Part shown: in pieces, positions 1 through 8,307 of the stretch
Layout of the letters: every line of letters starts with the position of its first letter
Position numbering within the stretch: the stretch's first letter is position 1
From: Halieaceae bacterium
GTDB lineage: Bacteria; Pseudomonadota; Gammaproteobacteria; Pseudomonadales; Halieaceae
Direction of reading: 5' to 3'
DNA: 25,178 nucleotides
Assembly (NCBI GenBank): GCA_003520285.1
Contig: DOVB01000058.1
Coordinates: 1-25,178, forward strand
Translations under genes and position numbers: made by a program
Notes under the pieces: generated by a model
Seen by the model: only the letters and a program-made list of their open reading frames with translations
Database searches by the model: none
What the model was told of the DNA's origin: nothing

Positions 1-714
1 GCATGCCCCTTATCGATCATGGAAGATTTCGATACGTATGGTGTTGAAACTCGAGTCGGGTGGGGAATGACAGAGATGAGCCCGCTGGGGAGTACCAATG
101 CCAGCATTAATATTCGCGACGAGCTGAGCCCAGGTGACTACGCGAAATTAAGACTTAAAGCGGGCCGTCCTGTATTTGGGGTTGATGTCAAAATCACCGA
201 TGATAATGGCGAGCAGTTGCCCTGGGATGGCGTCGCATTTGGTTCCTTGCATGTCCGCGGCCCTTGGATTTGCAGCGCTTACTACAAGCTAGACGGCAGT
301 TCGGCGCACACCGCAGATGGCTGGTTTGAGACTGGTGATGTGGCTACCATCGACCCCAGAGGATATATCGCGATTACCGATCGCACCAAAGATGTCATCA
401 AATCTGGAGGTGAGTGGATCTCGTCGATCGACGTTGAAAACGTTGCAACAGATCACCCTAAAGTCGCGGAGGCCGCCGTCATTGGCAGACACCACGACAA
501 ATGGGGCGAGCGACCCTTACTGATCATTGTGCGTGGAGCCAACGGTGCGGATTTAACCGCTGAAGAAATTACCGAGTGGTTTGATGGCAAGATCGCAAAG
601 TGGTGGACGCCGGATGCAGTAGAATTTATTGAAGATATGCCTCACACAGCGACCGGTAAAATTCAGAAAACGACGCTGCGAGATATGTTTGCGGATTTCA
701 CATTTAAGTCGTAG
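1..714 (+). CDS. Acyl-CoA synthetase (AMP-forming), C-terminal part, 5' end outside window
   Basis: The frame is open from base 1 and ends at TAG, so the gene begins before the window. The visible ~237 residues are the C-terminal half of an ANL-superfamily ligase. The acyl-binding motif GWGMTEMSP comes first, then the hinge segment with [12 protein letters not shown] and [15 protein letters not shown], and finally the catalytic-lysine motif TATGKIQK near the end. Enzymes of this group activate a fatty or other carboxylic acid with ATP and CoA in the cytoplasm. The pattern resembles medium/long-chain acyl-CoA synthetases; the substrate cannot be told, although a steroid side-chain acid or a fatty acid would fit the region. 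A hairpin with a U-run follows about 60 bp after the stop, so this is the last gene of its transcript. Confidence 0.9.
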   Translation, partial: ACPLSIMEDFDTYGVETRVGWGMTEMSPLGSTNASINIRDELSPGDYAKLRLKAGRPVFGVDVKITDDNGEQLPWDGVAFGSLHVRGPWICSAYYKLDGSSAHTADGWFETGDVATIDPRGYIAITDRTKDVIKSGGEWISSIDVENVATDHPKVAEAAVIGRHHDKWGERPLLIIVRGANGADLTAEEITEWFDGKIAKWWTPDAVEFIEDMPHTATGKIQKTTLRDMFADFTFKS

Positions 715-774
715 GTGTCTTAGTTTTGGATTAACTGAACCCAAGTGTTATGTGTCGCTGAGTTTGTTCTAGCG

Positions 775-811
775 AAAAAAAAGCCCGCCGATGGTGATCG
801 ACGGGCTTTTT
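775..811 (+). terminator. Rho-independent terminator after the acyl-CoA synthetase
   Basis: AAAAAGCCCG and CGGGCTTTTT form a perfect 10-bp stem around a 14-nt loop and end in a T-run. It lies about 60 bp downstream of the acyl-CoA synthetase stop. The A/T symmetry means it could also work leftward for KSI transcription. Confidence 0.85.
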
Positions 812-814
812 CAT

Positions 815-1062
815 ATCGTGCGTCAGGGGGCTTATATTATACCGCCTATTACAACGTCCGCTATTGTTTCATAGCACTGATATTTTATTTACTCCCTCTT
901 TCATCGACGCCTGGCTGTGTCAAAACTGAACAGACAGTGTCTTGATTAACACCTAACCCGCAGCTTGTTCGGGCACTGGTATCGGCGTCTCTGCTAACTC
1001 AAAAGTAGACTCAGTCACCTTGCCAACATGTCGCTCGGCCAGCAAATATTACCTATTAGTAC
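815..1062. other. Non-coding gap between terminator and KSI gene
   Basis: Short AT-rich stretch at the 3' ends of two convergent genes. I see no convincing coding frame, RNA or repeat in it. Confidence 0.5.
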
Positions 1063-1446
1063 TCATGATTCTTCATAAGGGCCGGCAGTTTCAGGCCCCC
1101 AAAATGCACGCATTTGGATGATCAATCCCTCCCCATTCAGTATAAAATGATCAATGATATCAATTTTCATGGCACCATCTTCGCTACGCATAATGCATTG
1201 AAATGGGAATACCATCTCTGCATTGGCAAAGCGTACGGTGCCGGTTCTTGTGCAGGTAATATTGGTCTCGCCAATCCCGAAGTAAAAGTCGGTAATAGCG
1301 AGCTTGCCAATTTTAACTTCGCTGCCGACAGGATCTTCCAGCACAGCGTCCTCGGCATAGAGTTCCATCACTGCCGCCCAGTCTTGAGCGGACATAGCTT
1401 GCATGTACGTGTCCGCCACTTCAACTGCACGTTCATAAGTCACCAT
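1063..1446 (-). CDS. ksi: Steroid delta-5-isomerase (ketosteroid isomerase, NTF2/SnoaL fold)
   Basis: 127-residue protein that moves the C5-C6 double bond of 3-oxo-delta-5-steroids to C4-C5. The start is ATG at 1446 because GGAGAAC sits just before it; an ATG further upstream (1527) would add 27 residues unlike the family and overlap another coding remnant. Compared from memory with the Comamonas testosteroni enzyme, the three catalytic residues are present. These are Tyr in ADTYMQAM, Asp exactly 24 residues later in LEDPVGSE, and Asp in IIDHF. The C-terminal MRAFWG block also matches MRALFG of the known enzyme. This is one of the most specific functional calls in the window. Together with the 3beta-HSD-like SDR and the SCP2 protein it indicates steroid processing. 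It lies 14 bp after the stop of a decayed amidohydrolase-like tail and was probably co-transcribed with it. Confidence 0.87.
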   Translation of the reverse strand: MVTYERAVEVADTYMQAMSAQDWAAVMELYAEDAVLEDPVGSEVKIGKLAITDFYFGIGETNITCTRTGTVRFANAEMVFPFQCIMRSEDGAMKIDIIDHFILNGEGLIIQMRAFWGPETAGPYEES

Positions 1447-1459
1447 TGTAGTTCTCCAA

Positions 1460-1618
1460 TTAAATGCTAAAGTTGAATACACGCTGTGTATTTTCTCGCA
1501 GGAGTTTTGGCTCCAACGCTTCTTCAAACGGCTTATATGGCAGCTCCTTAAAAATACGCTTCAAGGATAAGCCCATCGGGAAGTGCCCACCATGCGTTAT
1601 TTTAGTCGCTGGCCCCCT
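1460..1618 (-). pseudogene. C-terminal remnant of an amidohydrolase-like gene upstream of KSI
   Basis: Reading leftward, an open frame of about 50 codons ends at TAA (1460-1462), 14 bp before the KSI ATG. The end of the peptide includes ELPYKPFEEALEPKLLREN and then TQRVFNFSI. This ending resembles the C-termini of metal-dependent amidohydrolases (compare GGNAAKFYNFDVD in the intact amidohydrolase at 23037). Further upstream the frame is broken by stops (TGA and TAA within about 50 bp), and no start or metal motifs are visible, so this is a truncated tail. The family assignment rests on a short stretch and is tentative; that it is residual coding sequence is more certain. Confidence 0.45.
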
Positions 1619-2057
1619 TTATTCGCAGAGTCAATGATTATTTTTGGATACTACTTTGGTTCAAAGGCTCTTGTCATCTGAAGGGTTAGGGTACTTGAGT
1701 ATTAGCTTCCGAGCCAGTTTCATCCAAGGTTCCTCACCGTGCCACATCATGAACTAATGATAAGCTCAACGTTCATATTTTGTGTTTTTGTAACACCATT
1801 GTTTAGACCAGATTGAGGCTAAAAATGCAACCTGGATTCGATGATCAGTAGGGTATGCGCTACTCAAATGTGAGCGTATGTTCGTCAAATACTCAGCTAA
1901 GACCAAACCGCTTGGGTAGAGGGATTTAGTCTATAACGAGACCAATAGCTTTGATCTAAGAGGAACGTATCCCAATTATGCTATTGCAACCAAACATGGC
2001 AAACTTATACCGTATACCATCATCCGATCTCAATATTAAACCAAGAGCTTATGTACA
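1619..2057. other. Gap without recognisable gene
   Basis: About 440 bp between the divergent amidohydrolase/KSI remnant and the SRPBCC gene. All frames carry frequent stops. It must hold the promoter of the SRPBCC gene and may hold the decayed body of the amidohydrolase-like gene, but I can point to no specific element. Confidence 0.4.
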
Positions 2058-2573
2058 ATGAAAAATCAGATCAGCGCGAGCACGATTGCAAACTTACCGA
2101 TTGACGAGGCATGGGTAAAATTGAGTGATTTAGGCAAAGCTCACTACTACGTGCCCGCTCTCACCGCTAGCGAGATCACCACCGAAAAAATCACTGGTAT
2201 TGGCGCCAGTCGCATTGTGCGCAGCAGTCGTCCACCGATGATCGAAACAGTTGTTGAGTGGAATGAAGGCGAGGGCTTACTACTATGGTTGCATCATGAC
2301 CAGGGAGACGGCATACCACCATTGCTTTCACAAGCGACCTTTCGCTATAGCCTCACTAAGGAAAGTGCGACCACAACGCGCCTCACAAACACGCTGAGCT
2401 ATGATATGAAATGGGGCATCATTGGTAACCTGTTTGGCTCTCTGGCTCGCAAGACCATGCTTAAAATGCAAAAACAAGTTACTTATGGGCAGCGCCTTTA
2501 CTATGAAACAGGCGAAAAAGTCGAGCTTGAACAAATCAACAATCTTATTCGCTCAGAAAGACGCCTAAAATAA
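2058..2573 (+). CDS. SRPBCC (START/Bet v1-like) family protein
   Basis: 171-residue protein with the layout of the SRPBCC superfamily, small beta-grip proteins with a deep hydrophobic pocket used as cyclases, aromatases or lipid/hydrophobe carriers. The opening ISASTIANLPIDEAWVKLSD is the typical first strand plus helix. ITGIGASRIV is the next strand block, and TRLTNTLSYDMKWGIIG leads into the long C-terminal helix. No signal peptide is seen. The start has only a weak purine tract (AAGAG) upstream. It stands alone on the + strand, facing the SnoaL-like gene tail to tail. A role in binding a hydrophobic substrate is compatible with the neighbours but is inference. Confidence 0.75.
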   Translation: MKNQISASTIANLPIDEAWVKLSDLGKAHYYVPALTASEITTEKITGIGASRIVRSSRPPMIETVVEWNEGEGLLLWLHHDQGDGIPPLLSQATFRYSLTKESATTTRLTNTLSYDMKWGIIGNLFGSLARKTMLKMQKQVTYGQRLYYETGEKVELEQINNLIRSERRLK

Positions 2574-2692
2574 GTCAACTGTTGGCGCACAAAGTGGACC
2601 TAGAGAACTGATGGTAGTATTGGTATTGTGGGGGTTACAGTATGTCTGGGATTTGCCCTGGAGCCATGGCCTTGAGCCAAGCAGTAAAACTG

Positions 2693-3196
2693 CTACATCT
2701 CGCTAGCCAGCCCCGGACGTGCGCCCATTTCAATTAAATTCATAATCCCTGCTGCATCTTTCTGCATCATCAAGTTAAAGGTGAGGGTGTACCGAGAGAT
2801 TGCAATTTTCCAAACGCCGCTTTCTCTGCGGTAAACATCTTCATAATAGCCACCCATAAACTGTGCGATCTCGGTTTTGGTTTCTATCAATTGAAATTGC
2901 ATCCGCCACCGTCCAGTGGCTTGCTCATCACCTGTGATAGATATTTCAGGTGCAAGCCCATGATGTAAATCTATATGGCTTGGCTTGTCGGTCATTTCTA
3001 AAAATACGCTTATAAACTCATCAATATCTCTGAATTGACCGATAAATCCGAAGTCGATATGCAGGTCTTCCGCAACGAAGCAATCACGGATACCGATTGC
3101 ATTTCTTTGGTCACAGGCGAACCAATAGCGCGCTTTTAATTGCTTTATGGCTTCAATGTCCTCGAGGGTTTGAATTCTTTGCTCTAGACTCTTCAT
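2693..3196 (-). CDS. SnoaL-like / NTF2-like domain protein
   Basis: 167-residue protein whose N-terminus (LEQRIQTLEDIEAIKQLKA, then RYWFACD) is the signature of the SnoaL-like family, alpha+beta barrels related to scytalone dehydratase and KSI. The motifs after it also fit: FVAEDLHIDF (strand after the first helices), TGRWRMQFQLI (barrel strand) and YYEDVYRRESGVWKI. Members act as dehydratases, isomerases or hydroxylase partners, or have no known reaction; they are common in steroid and aromatic catabolic clusters. No clear Shine-Dalgarno precedes the ATG at 3196, but the family start fits. It is too divergent from KSI to call it an isomerase. Confidence 0.75.
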   Translation of the reverse strand: MKSLEQRIQTLEDIEAIKQLKARYWFACDQRNAIGIRDCFVAEDLHIDFGFIGQFRDIDEFISVFLEMTDKPSHIDLHHGLAPEISITGDEQATGRWRMQFQLIETKTEIAQFMGGYYEDVYRRESGVWKIAISRYTLTFNLMMQKDAAGIMNLIEMGARPGLASEM

Positions 3197-3664
3197 AGTG
3201 TAAGGCTATTTTTTTCGTTATTACTAGGTTGCCACGTCGCTCGGCATCGCGCAAATGTGTTGAGTGATTGGTTGATGGAATTATACAGTGCGGTTTTTTG
3301 CAAATAGGCGATGCAAAACAAGCCGCGAGGTATAACCAGATCTGGTGTTTGAACAGTTGAAAAAAAGCAGCATATCTGGTCAGTTTGTTGTTGCCACACA
3401 GCAAACTAACCTGCAAAGAGATGCCACTTAAGAATTACATACCGACAAAAATCTTAATCGCTTGTACTCGGATACGACTTAGCCAAACCTCAAAATTACT
3501 AACAAGATAAAAACTATGGAAGCACTGATGGTGTGATTTGATTCAAACTTGCAATTGCTGATGGCGATAGAGGTGTCGAGCTATATAGCTCATGATTCGC
3601 AATTTACGTGTCCACGAGTAAGTCTAGTCAGGCGCGCCATGCGCTCTCGAGGCATCTATACACG
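3197..3664. other. Non-coding gap between SnoaL-like gene and receptor terminator
   Basis: About 470 bp of AT-rich sequence with no supported gene. It should hold the promoter of the leftward SnoaL-like gene. A 12-bp perfect palindrome ACCAGATCTGGT (3335-3346) is present but is not beyond chance. Confidence 0.4.
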
Positions 3665-3665
3665 C

Positions 3666-3697
3666 AAAAAAAGGGCCGGCTATGCCGACCCTTTTAA
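3666..3697 (-). terminator. Rho-independent terminator of the TonB-dependent receptor gene
   Basis: On the minus strand GGGTCGGC and GCCGGCCC pair around a 3-nt loop (with one G-U pair) and are followed by a run of seven T. The minus strand gives the better stem because the mismatch on the plus strand becomes G-U. It lies 26 bp after the receptor stop codon. Confidence 0.85.
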
Positions 3698-3722
3698 CCC
3701 TACTGCTAATTGCTTCTTAGCA

Positions 3723-6233
3723 CTAGAATTGAAAGTTAACAGTAATGCCTGCAGATCGCTCAGGTAACAACAAGACTTCGGTAAAGTCACCGTTAATATC
3801 GAAGTTTGGATCGCCAGCATTACGCAGATCAATGTCGGAATCCTCGTCGAGGAGATTCTTAACAAACGCTGAAATTTCGAAACTTTCGTTAACCCACCCG
3901 ACAAAGAAGTCAGCTAGAATGTAAGATTCAGTTTCACCCGCATCTTCGCCAAAGGAAACTGGTCGGGTTGATAATATCCCGTTAGAATATTTCATGTTGC
4001 CTCGAATGAAAATATTACTGGAACCTGAAATGGGCATCATTAACTCACTGAACAATGTTGCTTGGAGTTCCGTTGAACCGGGAAGGCGACCACTTGACTG
4101 GCAAAGGCCAAGAATTTGTCCTGGGGCACGGATATTACATGGTATCGCTGCATTGTCAAATTCGGCCTTGTTATAGCTAAATGTACCGCCAACTCGCCAT
4201 ACGTCTGTTGCTTGCATGCGCCAGTCCATTTCAACACCCTTGATCGAGGCGTCGCCATTAAATACTAGGCCACCAACCAGAGGGTCTAATTGACCTTGGG
4301 GGTTGATATATTCAATACCGCGCACGAATCCCTGATAACCATCGAAGTCTTGCAGATATGCAACGGTGTTTACTTCGAGTCGGCCATCAAATGCTATAGT
4401 TCTGAATCCTAATTCATAAGCCTCAGATGACTCCTCGTCATACAGTAGCGCGGACATCGGTAAAGTTTCACCGGGGAGAACCGAAATGCCGCCGTTTCGG
4501 TAACTGCGATTGTATGCAATGTAAGTGGTAAGCGAATCACTAAAATCATACTTTAGAGACAAACTACCGGTCGTTGCATCCGTCTCAAGGTTTTGTGCAT
4601 CAGTTGGAACGCCTTGGATATTGGTCGCACTGATAGTAGCGAGAGTGCCTTGTAACACGCCTTGTGCAATCGAATCAGCAACGGAACTGGGGAGGCCCAA
4701 AACAGACGCATTTTGTATAGAAATTCGTTCAGGTTGATGAAACGAATCAAACAAAATATCAGAAGATCTGAAGCCCGTGAACTCTTGATATCGCAAAGCA
4801 GTTTCCAGCGTTGTTTTCTCAGTCAACTTAAAACTGTGCGAAGTGAAGAGTGCCTCGGTTTTACCGTTGACTGGAATAGTTCCGCCAGTGGCAAAGTTAA
4901 TCCCCTCAATATGGCCACCGGTAAAGGTCACCCCGGGTATAGCTCCATTAAGAGACGTTAACGGAATATATCTCGCGGCTGTAGTAAAGGCTCTGAAATC
5001 GGTCGATGTCTCTTGATCTTGTGAGTACAGACCAAACATATAGTTCCAAGTTGGGTTGTCTTGCGACGCAATTCGGATCTCATGAGTATCAGCATCAACG
5101 ACTGTATTAGTGCTTTGATCTGTTCGATAATCGGTATCCCCAATAACACCCAGACCTGCCGCGAAGAAAAAGTTTTGGAGACCCAAATTACTCGAGATAT
5201 CGTTTTCGGTGCGCGACAGCTTGCCACTTTCTGTCTTGCCGTACGAATAGGCTAGTCGATGATTTTCGCCAAGGACCCAATCTAGATTTAATGTGGTAAT
5301 ATCCGCATCTCGATTTGAAACTGCATCACCAGCAGCGAAAGCTGCTCGATCTTTGGCCGTGAATGCCACACATAACAACTGTTCTGCTGCTGGCAAGAAC
5401 GAACATGGTATACTGGGAGCGCCAGCAAAAGCACCTGCGCCAGATCGAGAGCCGACCACTTGTGGAGTGCCACGTAGTTCTTGCTCAAGGGTTTGATGCA
5501 CGAGAGTCATATCTAGATTTTCAGTTGGCGCCCAGCGAAGAGACACTCTATGGGAATCGGTATCTGAGTCTTGCTCAACTCCGGTACGTATATTGACCAC
5601 TCCCGCTTGGTCGTTTGCATCAGAAAAAACCGTTACGCGTAAGGCCAAAGTTTCTTTAATGAGTGGAACACTCAAGGCGCCTTGGAGATTAGTGCCATCG
5701 TCTGCAGCTGTGCCTCGAACGTAGCCTGTAGTTTTATCAAGATCAGGTTTGGTGGTGTTGATCATAATTGCACCAGCAGGCGATGTTGCTCCTTGTAAAG
5801 CGCCCTGAGGACCACGCAAAATCTCGACCCGTTCGACATCATAGAGGGCTCCGAATAAGTTGTCTGCTCGCTGAGTTATACCATTTTGGTAAATATCTAC
5901 TGATGACGCTGAGCCAGACTCAGGGTCATAGAATACTCCACGAATTGAAATTAGGTTGTTGCGTGGGTTGGGTTGAATAAATTGCACGCCGGCAGTTACT
6001 CTCTCCAAATCTTCGAGTGTAAAGATATTAAGATCGTCTAGTTGTTGGCCGGAAATAACATTAACTGTTGCGGATATATCGCGAAGATTTTGTTCGCGTT
6101 TTTGCCCTGTCACAATTATTTCTTCGAGCACTGGTGCATCCGCATATATTGGAGCTGCTTCGCCCAGAATGCCGCCCAGAATGATCGAAGATACGACTAT
6201 TTTTAGCTCAGTTTTCAAAGTTCTACTCCTCAT
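3723..6233 (-). CDS. TonB-dependent outer-membrane receptor
   Basis: 836-residue precursor of an outer-membrane transporter. Residues 1-31 form a signal peptide with a hydrophobic stretch and likely cleavage after IYA. A TonB-box-like EEIIVTGQKR follows at 37-46, then the plug domain (DISATVNVISGQQL, ISIRGV, VERVEILRGPQGALQGATS). The remainder is a beta-barrel of usual length ending in ITVNFQF, with the terminal aromatic needed for assembly. Such receptors energise uptake of siderophores, vitamins, glycans or hydrophobic molecules. The plug/barrel style is that of the many receptors found beside steroid and aromatic pathways, so steroid uptake is a reasonable guess, but the ligand is not visible. 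The annotated ATG (6233) has no ribosome site; a TTG at 6218, with GGAG six bases before it, could be the true start. It is flanked by its own terminator and a large upstream palindrome. Confidence 0.92.
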   Translation of the reverse strand: MRSRTLKTELKIVVSSIILGGILGEAAPIYADAPVLEEIIVTGQKREQNLRDISATVNVISGQQLDDLNIFTLEDLERVTAGVQFIQPNPRNNLISIRGVFYDPESGSASSVDIYQNGITQRADNLFGALYDVERVEILRGPQGALQGATSPAGAIMINTTKPDLDKTTGYVRGTAADDGTNLQGALSVPLIKETLALRVTVFSDANDQAGVVNIRTGVEQDSDTDSHRVSLRWAPTENLDMTLVHQTLEQELRGTPQVVGSRSGAGAFAGAPSIPCSFLPAAEQLLCVAFTAKDRAAFAAGDAVSNRDADITTLNLDWVLGENHRLAYSYGKTESGKLSRTENDISSNLGLQNFFFAAGLGVIGDTDYRTDQSTNTVVDADTHEIRIASQDNPTWNYMFGLYSQDQETSTDFRAFTTAARYIPLTSLNGAIPGVTFTGGHIEGINFATGGTIPVNGKTEALFTSHSFKLTEKTTLETALRYQEFTGFRSSDILFDSFHQPERISIQNASVLGLPSSVADSIAQGVLQGTLATISATNIQGVPTDAQNLETDATTGSLSLKYDFSDSLTTYIAYNRSYRNGGISVLPGETLPMSALLYDEESSEAYELGFRTIAFDGRLEVNTVAYLQDFDGYQGFVRGIEYINPQGQLDPLVGGLVFNGDASIKGVEMDWRMQATDVWRVGGTFSYNKAEFDNAAIPCNIRAPGQILGLCQSSGRLPGSTELQATLFSELMMPISGSSNIFIRGNMKYSNGILSTRPVSFGEDAGETESYILADFFVGWVNESFEISAFVKNLLDEDSDIDLRNAGDPNFDINGDFTEVLLLPERSAGITVNFQF

Positions 6234-6904
6234 TTTGATGGTTTCTTATTGTTGGAAGTACAGTTTATTTCGAGAGTAAAATGGCCGCTTACGCCACCCC
6301 CTGACTAGTGACGCGATTGATTATCAAATAACGCGCACTAGCCTAAGACACAGTATTGAGCAACTTCTCTGGTGGCCCGCATGCTCTAATGAAACCAGCA
6401 TTAACCTCTACTTTGTTTAGGGCTCTTTTTAAGAGGATGCATACAACAACGCCAATTGTAAACCTTCCCTATGTGACATTTTTATTGGAGATTGTCAACC
6501 CACTTCTTCTGACGAGAGGGGTGTAAACCACGCTTTTATTGAGTTCAATTTAATTTACGCGGCCGGAGTTCAGTGGTACTTCCTCTGACGAGTTCTGGTT
6601 AGACTAGCCCCAGACCAGCGTCGTGAATTTCTCGCCTTTGCCTTATTGAAGACCCGTTTCCGGCTAATGAGAATGATGCTGTTTTTACCATGGTGATGAC
6701 TGCCCGTAGTGACGAAGTTGACACCGCTGTTCAAGTCCTCTCAGTTGTTAATGAGATACGTCTTGAACATAGTGATTTACCTGGGCGGTCTCAAATATTC
6801 TTGCATTGGCATTTCAGGCAAACTCTCGTAAGTCACATGATTTTTGATTTCGGTTGCGTCCGAAGCATAAGCTTATTAAGCTGCCCGCTCTGGAGAGCCA
6901 AAAT
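6234..6904. other. Intergenic region upstream of receptor gene
   Basis: About 670 bp between the receptor start and the SCP2 stop. Apart from the palindrome I see no supported gene. A + strand frame at about 6627-6908 stays open for roughly 90 codons but has no ribosome site and no recognisable domain, and may be old coding DNA. Confidence 0.4.
6305..6341. promoter_or_regulatory. Nested palindrome upstream of the receptor gene, candidate operator
   Basis: Outer arms CTAGTGaCGCG and CGCGCACTAG are inverted copies apart from one bulged A. Between them lies a second perfect palindrome, TTGATtATCAA (6317-6327). The element is 37 bp long and sits about 70-110 bp before the receptor start codon, where a repressor or activator would bind. 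No gene overlaps it. That it is an operator is inference. Confidence 0.5.
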
Positions 6905-7216
6905 CTAAATTGCAAAGAAGGTATTTATTTTTTGGGCCAACATAATGTTGCCCGTTACCTTTAGTTTGCCAGACATAAAAGCCTGCATGCCGTTGATGCT
7001 TCCATCAATAATTCCTAAAAAGGTCGCTAAGTCTGACGCGATTGTTACAGACGGTGATTCGTGGTTACCTTGCTGAATATCTTTAGTGCCCTCTTTTATC
7101 GCGATGTAGTAATTGTCGTCATCGCTGAATTCATACTGGAAAACAGCGTCGATCCCGACGGCGGCATCGGCATTAAAGTTTTCGTCCATCTTGGCAAATA
7201 GTTCTGCTGCGTTCAT
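6905..7216 (-). CDS. SCP2 sterol-carrier domain protein
   Basis: 103-residue stand-alone SCP2 domain. The visible hallmarks are a first helix (AAELFAKMDENFNADAA), the strand YEFSDDDNYYIAIKEG, the block SVTIASDLATFLGIIDG and the helix/strand MQAFMSGKLKVTGNIMLAQ, all in the usual order. SCP2 domains bind sterols, fatty acids or acyl-CoAs in a hydrophobic tunnel and deliver them to enzymes. AGGAGT lies 5 bp before the ATG. It follows the 3beta-HSD-like SDR by 54 bp on the same strand, so the two probably form one operon, which supports a steroid or lipid substrate. It could equally serve acyl-CoA transfer. Confidence 0.9.
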   Translation of the reverse strand: MNAAELFAKMDENFNADAAVGIDAVFQYEFSDDDNYYIAIKEGTKDIQQGNHESPSVTIASDLATFLGIIDGSINGMQAFMSGKLKVTGNIMLAQKINTFFAI

Positions 7217-7270
7217 TGGTTACTCCTGAAATTAACAGTTGAGCGGTTGAATGAAAAGACTAAACATAGC

Positions 7271-8035
7271 CTATAAGTAGGGCGGTGTAATAGTGGCTGT
7301 TTTGTTCACGTTAATGGCAGCGCCGTTAATACCAACTGAATCGTCAGAAGCCAAAAATAACACTGTTTTAGCGATATCCTCTGGCAAACAAGTGTAACTT
7401 AGCGCTTTCATTGCGCTGACACCATCCATTTCTGGCATATCACCGGCGACTTCCATCGGCATGTCAGTAGCAATGCCATCTGGGTGAATGCTGTTGCAGC
7501 GTACATTGTTACGCGAGCGATGGCAGTGTACCGCAACCGCTTTTGTGAGGCCCCGCACCGCAGACTTGCTCGCTGCGTATGCGACGAAGTATGGCATCCC
7601 AAACACGGCTGCTGAGGAGGACATATTAATGATAGAGCCGCCACCTGACTCTTCCATTAAAGGTAAGGCTGCTTGAGTGCCAATGAATACGCTATCTGAA
7701 TTCACTGACTGGATTTTTTGCCAACGTTCCAGCGTAGTATTGGTGATTTCACCAAAAAGCAAAATGGCCGCATTGTTTACGAGAATGTCTAAGCGGCCAT
7801 GTGTATCTCTTATTGCTTGAATTACCGCAGCCCAATCTTCTTGGCTGCTCACGTCTTGCTTGATAAACATGGCATCTTTGCCGATGATTTTTGCTGCCGC
7901 CTCACCTTGCTCTGAATTGATATCGGTCATTACTACTTTAGCGCCCTCGGCGACCATTAGCTGAGCGTCAGCCAAACCGACACCTCTGCTTGCGCCGGTG
8001 ATAAGGGCTACTTTACCGTTTAAACGTCCACTCAT
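7271..8035 (-). CDS. SDR, 3beta/17beta-hydroxysteroid dehydrogenase-like
   Basis: 254-residue classical short-chain dehydrogenase. TGASRGVG at 13-20 binds the cofactor and Asp38 in MTDIN favours NAD over NADP. NNAA is at 87-90 and the catalytic set is Ser140, Tyr153 and Lys157. Several segments match what I recall of the Comamonas testosteroni 3beta/17beta-HSD: the DVSS-x-x-DW block, SVFIG, SIINM and especially NSIHPDGI after the active site. It probably oxidises the 3beta-hydroxyl of a steroid to the ketone, making the substrate for the KSI at 1063-1446. The C-terminus (INVNKTATITPPYL) is a little unusual. It is the first gene of an operon with the SCP2 protein. The steroid specificity is by resemblance only; other cyclic alcohols are possible. 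Confidence 0.82.
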   Translation of the reverse strand: MSGRLNGKVALITGASRGVGLADAQLMVAEGAKVVMTDINSEQGEAAAKIIGKDAMFIKQDVSSQEDWAAVIQAIRDTHGRLDILVNNAAILLFGEITNTTLERWQKIQSVNSDSVFIGTQAALPLMEESGGGSIINMSSSAAVFGMPYFVAYAASKSAVRGLTKAVAVHCHRSRNNVRCNSIHPDGIATDMPMEVAGDMPEMDGVSAMKALSYTCLPEDIAKTVLFLASDDSVGINGAAINVNKTATITPPYL

Positions 8036-8307
8036 CTATTTACTCCAGTCTTTGTTTGTATGGTTTGATCAAAGATAGTTACTCTTTGAACTCTCAAGCT
8101 ATGCGACTATCGGAACGCCGTCATACTGGCCGCCCCTGCTTTCTACCCTTTCCCCGAAAAAATAGTATCGAGTTTTAGTACTCGAATAGTCGACCCTGAA
8201 CGACTCATTGTGATTGTTAACTATAAATGCCCTAGCGATTTTTAGCGCCATAAAATTGCAAGGTTTTGGTAAAATATGCGTATTTTCTCGCAATCTGAGG
8301 ACGACCC
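8036..8307. other. Intergenic region between SDR promoter and IS remnant
   Basis: This stretch holds the leftward promoter region of the SDR-SCP2 operon and, towards 8270-8307, probably the left edge of the insertion element. A 10-bp palindrome TTTGATCAAA (8064-8073) is present. I could not define an IS terminal repeat. Confidence 0.35.

Noticed and set aside
941..953. CTTGATTAACACC repeated at 18432-18444
   Set aside because: A few 13-base matches are expected by chance in a window of this size, and the flanks do not match.
3335..3346. 12-bp perfect palindrome ACCAGATCTGGT
   Set aside because: Several palindromes of this length are expected by chance in 25 kb, and it is not repeated.
6317..6327. 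TTGATtATCAA as an FNR site
   Set aside because: FNR boxes need four bases between TTGAT and ATCAA; here there is only one.
6690..6908. 72-residue + strand frame upstream of SCP2
   Set aside because: It has no ribosome site and no recognisable domain, and it ends against the convergent SCP2 gene; at most old coding DNA.
8064..8073. TTTGATCAAA before the SDR and the similar CTTTGATCAAAG at 19593-19604 as shared operators
   Set aside because: The second copy lies inside the end of the TetR coding sequence, and short TGATCA palindromes are common.
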